Positions 33,419 through 41,174 of a DNA stretch of 64,000 nucleotides are shown here, in pieces; the first letter of the stretch is position 1; each line of letters opens with the position of its first letter. This DNA comes from Pseudonocardia endophytica (GTDB lineage Bacteria > Actinomycetota > Actinomycetes > Mycobacteriales > Pseudonocardiaceae): the NCBI RefSeq assembly GCF_004339565.1, contig NZ_SMFZ01000001.1:3038001-3102000 (forward strand), read 5' to 3'. Position numbers and translations under genes: made by a program. The notes under the pieces are model-generated. The model was not told the origin of the DNA and searched no databases. It saw only the letters and a program-made list of their open reading frames with translations.

Positions 33419-33446
33419 TGCTAGCTCCTGCAAGCGCTCTGCTAGC
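33419..33446 (-). promoter_or_regulatory. Three helically phased TGCWAGC repeats
   Basis: TGCTAGC (33419), TGCAAGC (33429) and TGCTAGC (33440) begin 10 and 11 nt apart, that is, on one face of the helix, about 47-74 nt before the XRE gene's ATG. TGCTAGC contains the palindrome GCTAGC. This is a likely binding array for the XRE protein. Confidence 0.5.
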
Positions 33447-33507
33447 GCAGCTCACGTGGGCTGTGCCACGTTTCCTACGCGGTGGTGGCGGGGAGGTTTC
33501 CGGCGCG

Positions 33508-34857
33508 TCAGATGATCAGTTCGGAGATCGTGTAGATGACCAGGCCGGCCAGCGCGCCGACGACGGTGCCGTTGATCCGGATCCACTGCAGGTCACGCCC
33601 GACCTGGAGCTCGATCTTCTTCGACGTTTCCTGCGCGTCCCAGCGCGCGACCGTCTCGGTGATCAGGGTGGTGATCTCGTGGCGGTAGTGCCGGACGACG
33701 TAGCCGGCCACGTCGGCGACCCACCCGTCGATCTTCCCGCGCAGCTCCGCATCGGTCTCCAGCCGCCGCCCGAGCCCGACGAGCGCGTCGCGCACCCGCA
33801 GGCGCAGCTCGTTCGACGGGTCCTCGGCCGCGTCGAGCACCATGCCCTTGACCACGGTCCACGCCCGGCCGATGAAGTGCTGCACCTCGGGGTGCTCGAC
33901 GAACTGCCGCTTGACCTGCTCGGCCCGCTCGATCGTCGTCTCGTCGTGCTGCAGGTCCTGGGCGAACTCGGCGAGGTAGCGGTCGATGGCGTGGCGCAGC
34001 TGATGGTCCGGGTCGTTCTTCACGTTCCAGGCGTAGCCGCGGATCTCGGCGAACACCTTGTCCGCGACCATCTCGTCGACGAACCGCGGCGTCCACGACG
34101 GCGCCCGCTCGTGCACGACGCGCAGCACCATCTCCTGGTTGTCCGCGACCCAGTCGTACGCGCGGTCGCACACGAGGTCCACGAGGCGCTTGTGCGCGCC
34201 GTCGGCGAGCACACCCTCGAGCGCCTTGCCGAGCGGCGGCCCGATCGGGATCTCCAGCAGCTTCCGCACGGCGACCGACTCGACGAGGTTCTGCACGTCC
34301 TCGTCGCGCAGCACGGTGACGATCCCGCGCGCGGCCGCCGTGAGCTCGGCGGTGATCCGGTCGGCGTTCTCCTGCTTCGCGATCCAGCCGCCCACCGTGC
34401 GGGAGATGCCGACCCGGTCCAGCTTGTCCCGAATGACGCTCTCGGACAGGAAGTTCTCGCCGACGAAGTCGCCCAGGCTGTCGCCGATCACGTCCTTCTT
34501 GCGGGGGATGATCGCGGTGTGCGGGATCGGGATCCGCAGCGGATGCCGGAACAGCGCCGTCACGGCGAACCAGTCGGCCAGCGCGCCGACCATGCCGGCC
34601 TCCGCCGACGCACGTACGTACCCCGCCCACACCAGCCCCTGGTTGACCTCCAGGTACTTCGTGATCAGGAAGATCACCGTCGCGCCGACGAAGAAGCCGA
34701 GCGCCAGCATCTTCATCCTGCGCAGGTCACGCCGCTTGACCTCGTCGTTCGGCCCGAAGCCGCCGAGCGGGACCAGCGGCTCGGCCCTGGTGGTGGGTGC
34801 AGGAGGGCTGGACGGCCCGGACGGGGCCGGACGTTCCGGAGCGCGCGACGTGTGCAC
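33508..34857 (-). CDS. DUF445 membrane protein
   Basis: 449 residues from GTG. Pro-rich N-terminus, a membrane helix near 48-66, the DUF445 core with GYVRASAEAGMVGALADWFA and LFRHPLRIPIPHTAIIPRKK, a long helical middle part and a C-terminal membrane helix (GTVVGALAGLVIYTISELII). Length and both motifs are typical of the YjiN-like family. Function unknown; likely an inner-membrane protein with a large cytoplasmic helical domain. Transcribed alone, starting about 60 nt from a strong hairpin. Confidence 0.85.
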   Translation of the reverse strand: MHTSRAPERPAPSGPSSPPAPTTRAEPLVPLGGFGPNDEVKRRDLRRMKMLALGFFVGATVIFLITKYLEVNQGLVWAGYVRASAEAGMVGALADWFAVTALFRHPLRIPIPHTAIIPRKKDVIGDSLGDFVGENFLSESVIRDKLDRVGISRTVGGWIAKQENADRITAELTAAARGIVTVLRDEDVQNLVESVAVRKLLEIPIGPPLGKALEGVLADGAHKRLVDLVCDRAYDWVADNQEMVLRVVHERAPSWTPRFVDEMVADKVFAEIRGYAWNVKNDPDHQLRHAIDRYLAEFAQDLQHDETTIERAEQVKRQFVEHPEVQHFIGRAWTVVKGMVLDAAEDPSNELRLRVRDALVGLGRRLETDAELRGKIDGWVADVAGYVVRHYRHEITTLITETVARWDAQETSKKIELQVGRDLQWIRINGTVVGALAGLVIYTISELII

Positions 34858-34915
34858 GTGTCCATAGTGCCGCGCCTCACCGACAGTTCGGCGAAGCCGG
34901 GTCCGGAGATGGTTC

Positions 34916-34951
34916 TGGCCGGGCCCGACGGTGGTCCGTCGGGCCCGGCCA
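34916..34951 (-). terminator. Strong hairpin terminator
   Basis: Perfect 15-bp stem (34916-34930 with 34937-34951) and a 6-nt loop. It lies 190 nt beyond the primase/polymerase-like gene and just before the DUF445 promoter region. The rest of 34858-35142 shows no gene. Confidence 0.75.
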
Positions 34952-35142
34952 TGCCGGTGGTGCGGCCGCGCGGGGCGGATGCTCGCTGCGCGAGTTCCGC
35001 TCGACGGGGGAGAAGTGCTCCCCCGGGCGCCGCAACCGGTGCGCGGGAACCGTTCCGACCGGCCGACGGCCGGGATGCGCCGGGAGGACCCGGCGGCATG
35101 CGGGACGGGCGAACGGTCCCTCGCGCTACTGCGCCGCGGCGT

Positions 35143-35661
35143 CTAGCGCCGCAGGCCCGCGACGGCGTCGCCGGACCGCTGGGTACCCGGCAGTACGTCG
35201 GGGCCGGCCGCGCGCAGCCGCACGGCCTGGTTCACGGCATCGGTCACGACGGCCGCGTCCGGCACGCGGTAACCCGTGCGGGCCGGGCTGACCCGCCACT
35301 GCACCCAGCCGTCGGGCCGCTCGGTTGGCGGTGCGGGCACACCGATGCCGTCGCTGTGCAGCACGACGTCCGTGTGCAGGCTCAGCTCGGCGGGCAGCGT
35401 GTGCCCCGGCGTCATCGGGAACCACCAGGTGCCCTGCGGGGTGGCCGCGACCGGTACGACCTCCCCGTTCTCGCGCAGGATCGAACACATCCGGCGGCCC
35501 ACCTCGGCCGGGACCTCGATGACGTCCAGGGTCTCGCCGGTGGCGAGCAGGATGTCGGCGCCCGGCCCGGGAACCAGTGACCAACCGTGGTCGGCGTACT
35601 CCCGTGCTGCCGCGCGCAGCTCCGCGCCGTAGACGGCTCGGTAGCTGTCCCACCAGGACAT
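35143..35661 (-). CDS. Short primase/polymerase (prim-pol)-like domain protein
   Basis: 172 residues. The opening ELRAAAREYADHGWSLVPGP is the usual start of bifunctional primase/polymerase N-terminal domains (AxxYaxxGWpVlPg). The catalytic acid triad of prim-pol enzymes is not obvious, and the later part (GTWWFPMTPGHTLPAEL, GWVQWRVSPART) is not typical. Stand-alone proteins of this size are known in Pseudonocardiales and mycobacteria. It may be an accessory repair or regulatory protein rather than a primase. No neighbour suggests a plasmid or phage. Confidence 0.55.
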   Translation of the reverse strand: MSWWDSYRAVYGAELRAAAREYADHGWSLVPGPGADILLATGETLDVIEVPAEVGRRMCSILRENGEVVPVAATPQGTWWFPMTPGHTLPAELSLHTDVVLHSDGIGVPAPPTERPDGWVQWRVSPARTGYRVPDAAVVTDAVNQAVRLRAAGPDVLPGTQRSGDAVAGLRR

Positions 35662-35972
35662 GTCGTGCCACTTCCTCTCACGTGCGCGGAGCGTTCCCGT
35701 ATCCGGTCTGGTCGCTCCCTGTGAACTTCAACACCAAGGATGCGGACCTCGTGACGTTTGCGCGAGCGCCCAGCGGTGATCGAGCGACATCGCGAGACGA
35801 GCGGAGTCACCCAGATGAACGGCGAGGCGAGCGCCGGTAACCGGCGGGCGACCGGTTGCGGAGCGTGGGCGGGCGGCGACGCGGGGAGACCGCCTCGCCA
35901 TGTCGCCGGTCACCGTCCGCACGGCGGGACGAGCGGTGGACAACGATCGAGATATCGACGACCGGAGGCGAG
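35662..35972. other. Intergenic region without a recognised gene
   Basis: About 310 bases. Short reading frames exist on both strands but none has an RBS, coding-like codon use or family resemblance. It should contain the promoter of the leftward prim-pol-like gene. Confidence 0.5.
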
Positions 35973-36083
35973 ATGACGACGGCGCCGGCCACGGTCGCCG
36001 TCGTCGCGGTATTCGGCGATGTCGTCGTCCCGGCGGCCGCGGTGCGGCGTTCCCGCCACGGGATCCGCGCCGCGTTCGGCTGA
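35973..36083 (+). CDS. Possible 36-residue peptide
   Basis: ATG with GGAGG 5 nt upstream. The peptide has a hydrophobic stretch (ATVAVVAVFGDVVVPAAAV) and a basic tail (RRSRHGIRAAFG). A hairpin follows 31 nt later. The good RBS and terminator argue for a real gene; nothing else does. Confidence 0.3.
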   Translation: MTTAPATVAVVAVFGDVVVPAAAVRRSRHGIRAAFG

Positions 36084-36114
36084 GACACCGGGCCGCACCG
36101 ACCCCGGACACACC

Positions 36115-36148
36115 GATGCCGGCGCCCTCGGGGAGGGACGCCGGCATC
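36115..36148. terminator. Hairpin terminator beside cspA
   Basis: Perfect arms GATGCCGGCG and CGCCGGCATC with a further CCCT/AGGG pairing inside. It lies 42 nt past the cold-shock gene stop and may also serve the small rightward frame. Confidence 0.7.
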
Positions 36149-36190
36149 AGATGTCAGCTACACGAGCGGGGCGCAGGCCCCGCACGGAAG

Positions 36191-36394
36191 TCAGATCACG
36201 CGGACCGAGTCGGCCTGCGGTCCCTTCTGACCCTCGCTGGCGTCGAACTCGACGCGCTGGTTCTCCTCGAGGGTGCGGAAACCGTTGGCCTGGATGGCCG
36301 AGTAGTGGACGAAAACGTCCGGACCCTGGTCGTCCGTGGCGATGAAGCCGAAGCCCTTCTCGGCGTTGAACCACTTGACGGTGCCCTGCGGCAT
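36191..36394 (-). CDS. CspA-family cold-shock protein
   Basis: 67 residues, the exact size of the family. RNP1 ([10 protein letters not shown]) and RNP2 (VFVHYSAI) are intact. It binds single-stranded RNA/DNA and melts RNA structure, acting as a chaperone in cold or general growth. The start is the ATG before [13 protein letters not shown]. The long upstream gap would accommodate the long structured leader usual for csp genes. Confidence 0.95.
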   Translation of the reverse strand: MPQGTVKWFNAEKGFGFIATDDQGPDVFVHYSAIQANGFRTLEENQRVEFDASEGQKGPQADSVRVI

Positions 36395-36998
36395 AACTTG
36401 TCTCTCCCACACATGGAACGGAATCCGGCCCACATCGCGAGGACCGGAGGCTGCGCGGACCCCCGGTGCGCGAACGTGACCGTCCGACGTCAGAAGCCCA
36501 CCGTCACACTTTCCACGGACGCTTCTCGGCGATCGAGGGAAGACACGACTGCAACCGGCGCGGACGCTACCACGGTGATCGGAGTCCCCGGTCACGCCGC
36601 CGCGCGGAGTGAGCGCGCGTCCGTTCGGCGATCCCTGGAACCTCTCGAGTCACCTCCGTCCCGGCCGTCACGGCGCCGCTCACGCACCGTAGGAATTCCG
36701 GCCCTCGTCGCTCACGTCCGGTCACATCGTCCACGAACGGGTGAGCTGAGCGCCGAGTCCATGCCGATGGGTGACGACGACCCGCTCGGGGACCTCCGAG
36801 CGGGTCGCCGGCCGTCCGCCACACCGCCGCCACACCGGTCGGCCACCTGTACGGGGTCGCCCGTCCGGGACCTCCAGGCCCGTCCGCGACCGCACAGCGT
36901 CAACGTACGGAGGACCTCCCCGAAAGGGGTTCTGGTGCGAACTCCCAGGTCAGAAGCAAGCTTCCGCCGTCATCGACCCCCTCGACCTGGGAGAGACC
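36395..36998. other. 600-bp divergent intergenic region
   Basis: Separates the leftward cold-shock gene from the rightward PGQP-repeat gene. It should hold the csp 5' leader and both promoters. I see no gene with an RBS and no recognisable RNA motif; GGGAGAGACC just before 36999 is the RBS of the next gene. Confidence 0.6.
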
Positions 36999-37805
36999 GT
37001 GCGATCCCGAATCACCACGTCCGTCGCCCTGACCCTCATGATCGGCACGCTGGGTGTGTGCGGTGCCGGCGTGGCCGGCGCCTCCGAGCCGGCACGGATC
37101 ACGCCGACCGCGGCATCCGTGCCCGCCGCGCCGACGGGCGGCCCGCTCGGCGGCATCATCGACGCACTCTTCGGCACCGACGACACCGTGCCGGCCAGCA
37201 CCGTCCCGGCCGCCACCGTCCCGGCCGCGACCTACCCGGCGCCGGTCGACCCGGCGACCGGCTACCCGACCACCCCGCTCCAGCCGCAGACCGTGCCGGG
37301 ACAGGCGCAGGCTCCCGCCGGCCCGGCCGCGCTCCCGGCGGCACAGGAGTCCCCCGGCGCTCCGGCACCCGCGCAGGCCGTGCCGCAGGCCGGTACGCCG
37401 GCGGCTCCCGGACAGCCGGCCACACCCGGCCAGCCCGTCGCTCCGGGACAGCCGGCCACACCCGGCCAGCCCGTCGCTCCGGGACAGCAGGCCGTGCCCG
37501 GCCAGCCGGCCGTACCCGGTCAGGCCACCGCACCGGGCCAGGCCGTTGCACCCGGCCAGCCGGCCGTCCCGGGGCAGCCCGCCGCACCGGGCCAGCCGCT
37601 CGCGCCCGGCCAGCAGGCGGTCCCCGGTCAGCCCGCCGTTCCGGGCCAGCCTGTCGTGCCCGGACAGCCTGCCGTGCCCGGACAGCCTGCCGTGCCCGGG
37701 CAGCCGGTCACCGCGGCGCAGCCGGCGGCGCCGGCTCAGCCCGTCGCGCAGGCCCGGTTCGCGACACCGGCGGCACCGGTCGCGCCGGCGGCAGCGCCGC
37801 GCTGA
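36999..37805 (+). CDS. Secreted Pro/Gly/Gln hexapeptide-repeat protein
   Basis: 268 residues from GTG with GGGAGAG upstream. Signal peptide: RSRIT, then a hydrophobic core (SVALTLMIGTLGVCGAGVAG) and cleavage near ASEPA. Residues about 30-130 are Ala/Pro/Thr-rich; about 130-240 consist of some 18 hexapeptides of the PGQPAV/PGQPAT kind. The repeats would form an extended polyproline-like chain, a common shape for wall-spanning proteins. There is no LPXTG or membrane anchor, so it is free or non-covalently bound. No function is known. Confidence 0.7.
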   Translation: MRSRITTSVALTLMIGTLGVCGAGVAGASEPARITPTAASVPAAPTGGPLGGIIDALFGTDDTVPASTVPAATVPAATYPAPVDPATGYPTTPLQPQTVPGQAQAPAGPAALPAAQESPGAPAPAQAVPQAGTPAAPGQPATPGQPVAPGQPATPGQPVAPGQQAVPGQPAVPGQATAPGQAVAPGQPAVPGQPAAPGQPLAPGQQAVPGQPAVPGQPVVPGQPAVPGQPAVPGQPVTAAQPAAPAQPVAQARFATPAAPVAPAAAPR

Positions 37806-37863
37806 CCCACGGCTCCGGACCACGCGCCGACCGGGGCGCGAGGCCGCCGAACGGATCCGGACC

Positions 37864-37894
37864 ACGAGGGGCGTCGCGCCGCGGCGCCCCTCGT
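37864..37894. terminator. Bidirectional hairpin terminator
   Basis: Perfect arms ACGAGGGGCG and CGCCCCTCGT with an 11-nt GC-rich interior, between the convergent PGQP-repeat and mftR genes. Confidence 0.75.
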
Positions 37895-37916
37895 CCGCGT
37901 CGCGGAGGCTCCCGGA

Positions 37917-38540
37917 TCAGCCCAGGTCCGCGCGTCCCCAGCCCCGCTCCAGCGAGGCGAACACCTCGTCGAGCAGGTCCTCGAGCACGGCCCCGTCGTC
38001 GAGCAGCCACCGCTCGTAGGCCGCGATGCAGACACCCAGGCAGGCGTGCCCGACGCTCTGCGGCACGAGAGCCGACGGCTGCTCTCCCAGCCGGAGCGCG
38101 ACGTAGTCCGCGACGACCTGGCGCCACGATGCGTAGCGCAGCGTCGAATGTGCCTGCAGCGCAGGCGTGTTCAGGATCAACTGCAGCCGTCGCCGGTGCC
38201 AGGGCTGTTCCTGCCGGTCGACCCGGTTGAACTCGAGCACGGCGGCACGGATCCCGCGCAGGATCGCGATGTCCGGCGGGAGGGCCGCGAACGTCGCCCG
38301 CATACCGAGGAGCTGGTCGTCGAACGCGCCCCACGGGACGTCGTTCTTCGAGGCGTAGTAGCGGAAGAAGGTTCGACGACCGATGCCCGCCGCGTGCGCG
38401 ATGTCGTCCACCGTCGTGTGGTCGAACCCCTGCTCGCTGAACAGCTCGAACGCGATGTGCTCGATCTCGAACCGGGTCGTCACCGGACGTCGACCCGACC
38501 GGCGGGCACCACCCGCCGGCCCCTGGACCGTTGTCGACAT
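37917..38540 (-). CDS. mftR: Mycofactocin-system-type TetR regulator
   Basis: 207 residues. The N-terminal HTH reads RFEIEHIAFELFSEQGFDHT, then DDIAHAAGIGRRTFFRYYAS followed by KNDVPWGAFD. These motifs and the later EQPWHRRRLQLILNTPALQA and HSTLRYASWRQVVADYVALR are characteristic of MftR. In mycobacteria MftR represses mycofactocin genes and is released by long-chain acyl-CoA. No mftA-F genes are near, so it is either an orphan or a paralogue controlling other genes such as the divergent sigma factor, 247 nt away. GTG starts further upstream are possible, but the ATG fits the family. Confidence 0.82.
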   Translation of the reverse strand: MSTTVQGPAGGARRSGRRPVTTRFEIEHIAFELFSEQGFDHTTVDDIAHAAGIGRRTFFRYYASKNDVPWGAFDDQLLGMRATFAALPPDIAILRGIRAAVLEFNRVDRQEQPWHRRRLQLILNTPALQAHSTLRYASWRQVVADYVALRLGEQPSALVPQSVGHACLGVCIAAYERWLLDDGAVLEDLLDEVFASLERGWGRADLG

Positions 38541-38787
38541 CGCCGCCGCCCGCCGTTCCGGATCCGCGATCGCCTCTGCGGCGCCGTGAACCGATGCGCC
38601 GCGTGGCGCATCCGCTACGAGCATCCCACGTCCGGGTGGCCGAAGGTCAGCAGCGCCCCGGCGACCGGTGAGCGCGTCCGAGGCGTCGATTCGACGGAAA
38701 GTCCTCCCGTTTTGTCGGTGGGTCACGGCACACTCGGCGCCAACGCCGTCGGAGGGGTCCGCGGCGAGGAGTCGCGAGGGGGAAGCC

Positions 38788-39828
38788 ATGAGCGCGCCGA
38801 CCACGAGCCCGGCCGCGTCCGGTCCGGCGGACGACCGTCCGCTCGACGCGCAGATCGAGGACTACCGCCGGGAGCTCACCGGCTACTGCTACCGGATGGT
38901 GGGCTCCGCGTTCGAGGCGGAGGACGCCGTCCAGGAGACCATGATCCGGGCGTGGAGAGGCCTGGCGAAGTTCGACGGGCGGTCGTCGCTCCGGTCCTGG
39001 CTCTACCGGATCGCCACGAACGTCTGCATCGACTCGCTGAACGGCCGCAAGCGTCGAGCCGTGCCGATGGACATCGGCGGACCGGGCGCACCGGTGGCCG
39101 AGTCGCTGCGCGAGCCGCTCCCGGACGCCGAATGGCTGGAGCCGATGCCCGACGCGCGGGTGTCCACGCCGGCGGGGGACCCGGCGGACAAGGCCGTGGC
39201 CAAGGAGTCGATCCGGCTGGCGTTCATCGCCGCGCTCCAGCACCTGCCCGCCCGCCAGCGGGCCGTTCTGATCCTGCGCGAGGTGCTGTGCTGGAAGGCC
39301 AGCGAGGTCGCCGAGCTGCTCGACACGTCGGTCGCGTCCGTGAACAGCGCCCTGCAGCGCGCCCGGGCGACGCTGTCGGACATCGGGATCGACGAGGCCA
39401 CGCCGGGTGACACGCAGATGGACGCGGCACACACCGAGCTGCTGATGAAGTACATGGCGGCGTTCGAGGCGTTCGACATGGAGGCGCTCACGGCGCTGCT
39501 GCACGAGGACGTCGAGCAGAACATGCCCCCGCTGGAGCTGTGGTTCCGCGGCCGGGACGACGTGTTGGCCTGGATGCAGGGGCCCGGCAAGGAGTGCAAG
39601 GACTCGAAGGTCGTGCCGGTCGAGGTCAACGGGACGGTCGGGTTCGCGCAGTACCGCCCGTCCGGCCCGAACGGCGAGCACGAGGCGTGGGGGATCAGCG
39701 CGCTGCGGATCGAGGACGGCCGGATCACCGGTCTGAGCATCTTCCTGAACACCGAACTGTTCGCGCTGTTCGGCCTGCCGCTGAGGCTGGCCGAGGCGCC
39801 GGAGCTGTGGGAGCCGAAGCTCGCCTGA
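38788..39828 (+). CDS. ECF sigma factor with C-terminal SnoaL-like domain (SigG-like)
   Basis: 346 residues; ATG 7 nt after GAGGGGGA. Sigma region 2 (YRRELTGYCYRMVGSAFEAE, DAVQETMIRAWRGL) and region 4 (LQHLPARQRAVLILREVLCW, AELLDTSVASVNSALQRARA) are followed by an NTF2/SnoaL-like domain (about 220-340: MKYMAAFEAFDMEALTALLH, ELWFRGRDDVLAWMQGP). This layout is that of SigG/SigJ-like ECF factors, in which the C-terminal domain replaces an anti-sigma factor. No anti-sigma gene is adjacent. Followed by a strong hairpin. Confidence 0.88.
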   Translation: MSAPTTSPAASGPADDRPLDAQIEDYRRELTGYCYRMVGSAFEAEDAVQETMIRAWRGLAKFDGRSSLRSWLYRIATNVCIDSLNGRKRRAVPMDIGGPGAPVAESLREPLPDAEWLEPMPDARVSTPAGDPADKAVAKESIRLAFIAALQHLPARQRAVLILREVLCWKASEVAELLDTSVASVNSALQRARATLSDIGIDEATPGDTQMDAAHTELLMKYMAAFEAFDMEALTALLHEDVEQNMPPLELWFRGRDDVLAWMQGPGKECKDSKVVPVEVNGTVGFAQYRPSGPNGEHEAWGISALRIEDGRITGLSIFLNTELFALFGLPLRLAEAPELWEPKLA

Positions 39829-39840
39829 GCCGACGTGGGG

Positions 39841-39875
39841 TTCACCGGGGGCGAACCGGCTACGCCCCCGGTGAA
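39841..39875 (+). terminator. Hairpin terminator of the sigma-factor gene
   Basis: Perfect 13-bp stem, TTCACCGGGGGCG with CGCCCCCGGTGAA, 12 nt after the stop. Confidence 0.85.
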
Positions 39876-39916
39876 ACGGGCCCCGCACCGTCGCGTGCGC
39901 TCCTAGCGTCGTCCGT

Positions 39917-40495
39917 ATGGAACTCGGACCACGTGGCGAGCGGGTCGCCGACGCGCTCGCCGACCGCCTGCTCGACCAGCGGATCGTCGTGCTCGGACAG
40001 GAGATCGACGACGACGTCGCGGACGCCGTCTGCGGGCGGCTGCTCCTGCTGGCGGCGGAGAACCGCCGGCACGACATCACGCTCTACGTCAGCTCGTCCG
40101 GCGGCTCCCCGGCTGCGGCGACGGCGATCCACGACACGATGCGGTGGGTGGAGCCCGACGTCGTGACGATCGTGCACGGTTCTGTGACCGGCGCCGGGCT
40201 GCTGGTGGCGGCCGCCGGTGCGCGGGGACGTCGCACGGCCCTGCCGCACGCCCGCTTCCATCTCACCCCGCCCCCGGGCGGCGTCGGCGTGACGTCGGAC
40301 GTGCGTGGGCGGTCCGAGGAGCTCACCCGGAGTCGTCGCGAGCTGACCGAGCTGATCGCCGCGTACAGCGGGCACACCGCGGAGGAGGTCGCCGCGGACA
40401 CCGAGCGGGGTCGCTGGTTCGGCGCGACGGAGGCGCTCGGGTACGGGCTTGTCGATCGCGTGGCCGGAATCGACACAACAGATTCGGATACTTAA
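39917..40495 (+). CDS. ClpP-fold protein lacking catalytic Ser and His
   Basis: 192 residues, normal ClpP length, with the characteristic early IVVLGQEIDDDVADAVCGRL, ITLYVSSSGGSPAAATAIHD and late RGRWFGATEALGYGLVD. Where ClpP has GQAASMG with the catalytic Ser, this protein has GSVTGAG (Gly92 at the Ser position). Where ClpP has ARxMIHQP with the catalytic His, it has ARFHLTPP (Thr117 at the His position). The Asp region (ADTERGRWF) is kept. It is therefore probably inactive and could assemble with active ClpP subunits, as ClpR does in chloroplasts and cyanobacteria. It is 10 nt upstream of a MerR regulator and probably co-transcribed with it. Confidence 0.8.
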   Translation: MELGPRGERVADALADRLLDQRIVVLGQEIDDDVADAVCGRLLLLAAENRRHDITLYVSSSGGSPAAATAIHDTMRWVEPDVVTIVHGSVTGAGLLVAAAGARGRRTALPHARFHLTPPPGGVGVTSDVRGRSEELTRSRRELTELIAAYSGHTAEEVAADTERGRWFGATEALGYGLVDRVAGIDTTDSDT

Positions 40496-40506
40496 ACTAT
40501 CCGAAT
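40482..40506. promoter_or_regulatory. Palindrome over the pseudo-clpP stop and merR start
   Basis: Perfect 9-bp arms ATTCGGATA and TATCCGAAT around CTTAAAC. It covers the pseudo-ClpP stop and the first bases of the MerR ATG. It is the AT-rich type of dyad MerR proteins bind, so autoregulation is plausible. Confidence 0.6.
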
Positions 40507-41146
40507 GCGCGTCTCCGAACTGTCCCGCGCCAGCGGCATCCCGCTCCCCACCATCAAGTATTACCTGCGGGAGGGTCTGCTGCATCGCGGGGAGACGACG
40601 TCACCGAACCAGGCCCGCTACGACGAGTCGCATCTGCAGCGCCTGCGCCTGGTCCGGGCCTTGCTGGAGATCGGAGCCATGCCGGTCGCGACCGTCCGGC
40701 ACGTCCTCGAGGCCGTGGACGATCCGGACCTCCCGGTGCACTGGATGCTGGGCCGGGCGACCCACCCGCTGACCGTCCCGCCCGCCGAGAAGGACGACGA
40801 CCCCGCCGTCGCCGCGGCGCTCGACGAGATCGACGCGCTGGTGCAGCGCTCCGGATGGCACGTCAGCCGCGGAGCGCCCGCGCGCCGAGCCGCTGCGAGC
40901 GTGCTGGTCCGGCTGCGGGCACTGGGCCAGGACGGGTTCGCGAACAAGCTCGACGACTACGCCAGGGCCGCCGAGCAACTCGCCGAGGCCGACCTGCGCC
41001 AGCTCGCGACGCTGTCCGGCCGGGACGAGGTCGCCGAGGCCGCTCTGGTCGGCACCGTGCTGGGCGACGCACTGGTCTCCGCCCTGCGCCGGATGGCCCA
41101 GGAGAGCTTCTCCTCCACGCAGTTCCCCCAGGCGGCGGCCGAGTAG
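40505..41146 (+). CDS. MerR-family transcriptional regulator
   Basis: 213 residues. The MerR HTH is at 1-70 (MRVSELSRASGIPLPTIKYY, LREGLLHRGETTSPNQARYD). A helical C-terminal domain of about 120 residues has no Cys cluster for metals and resembles that of Rv-type MerR regulators of unknown ligand. There is no RBS, because the ATG sits inside the palindrome at 40482-40506; it may be translated from a leaderless transcript or by coupling to the upstream gene. Confidence 0.85.
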   Translation: MRVSELSRASGIPLPTIKYYLREGLLHRGETTSPNQARYDESHLQRLRLVRALLEIGAMPVATVRHVLEAVDDPDLPVHWMLGRATHPLTVPPAEKDDDPAVAAALDEIDALVQRSGWHVSRGAPARRAAASVLVRLRALGQDGFANKLDDYARAAEQLAEADLRQLATLSGRDEVAEAALVGTVLGDALVSALRRMAQESFSSTQFPQAAAE

Positions 41147-41174
41147 CCGCCGTCGGGGACCGGGCGAGACGCGT

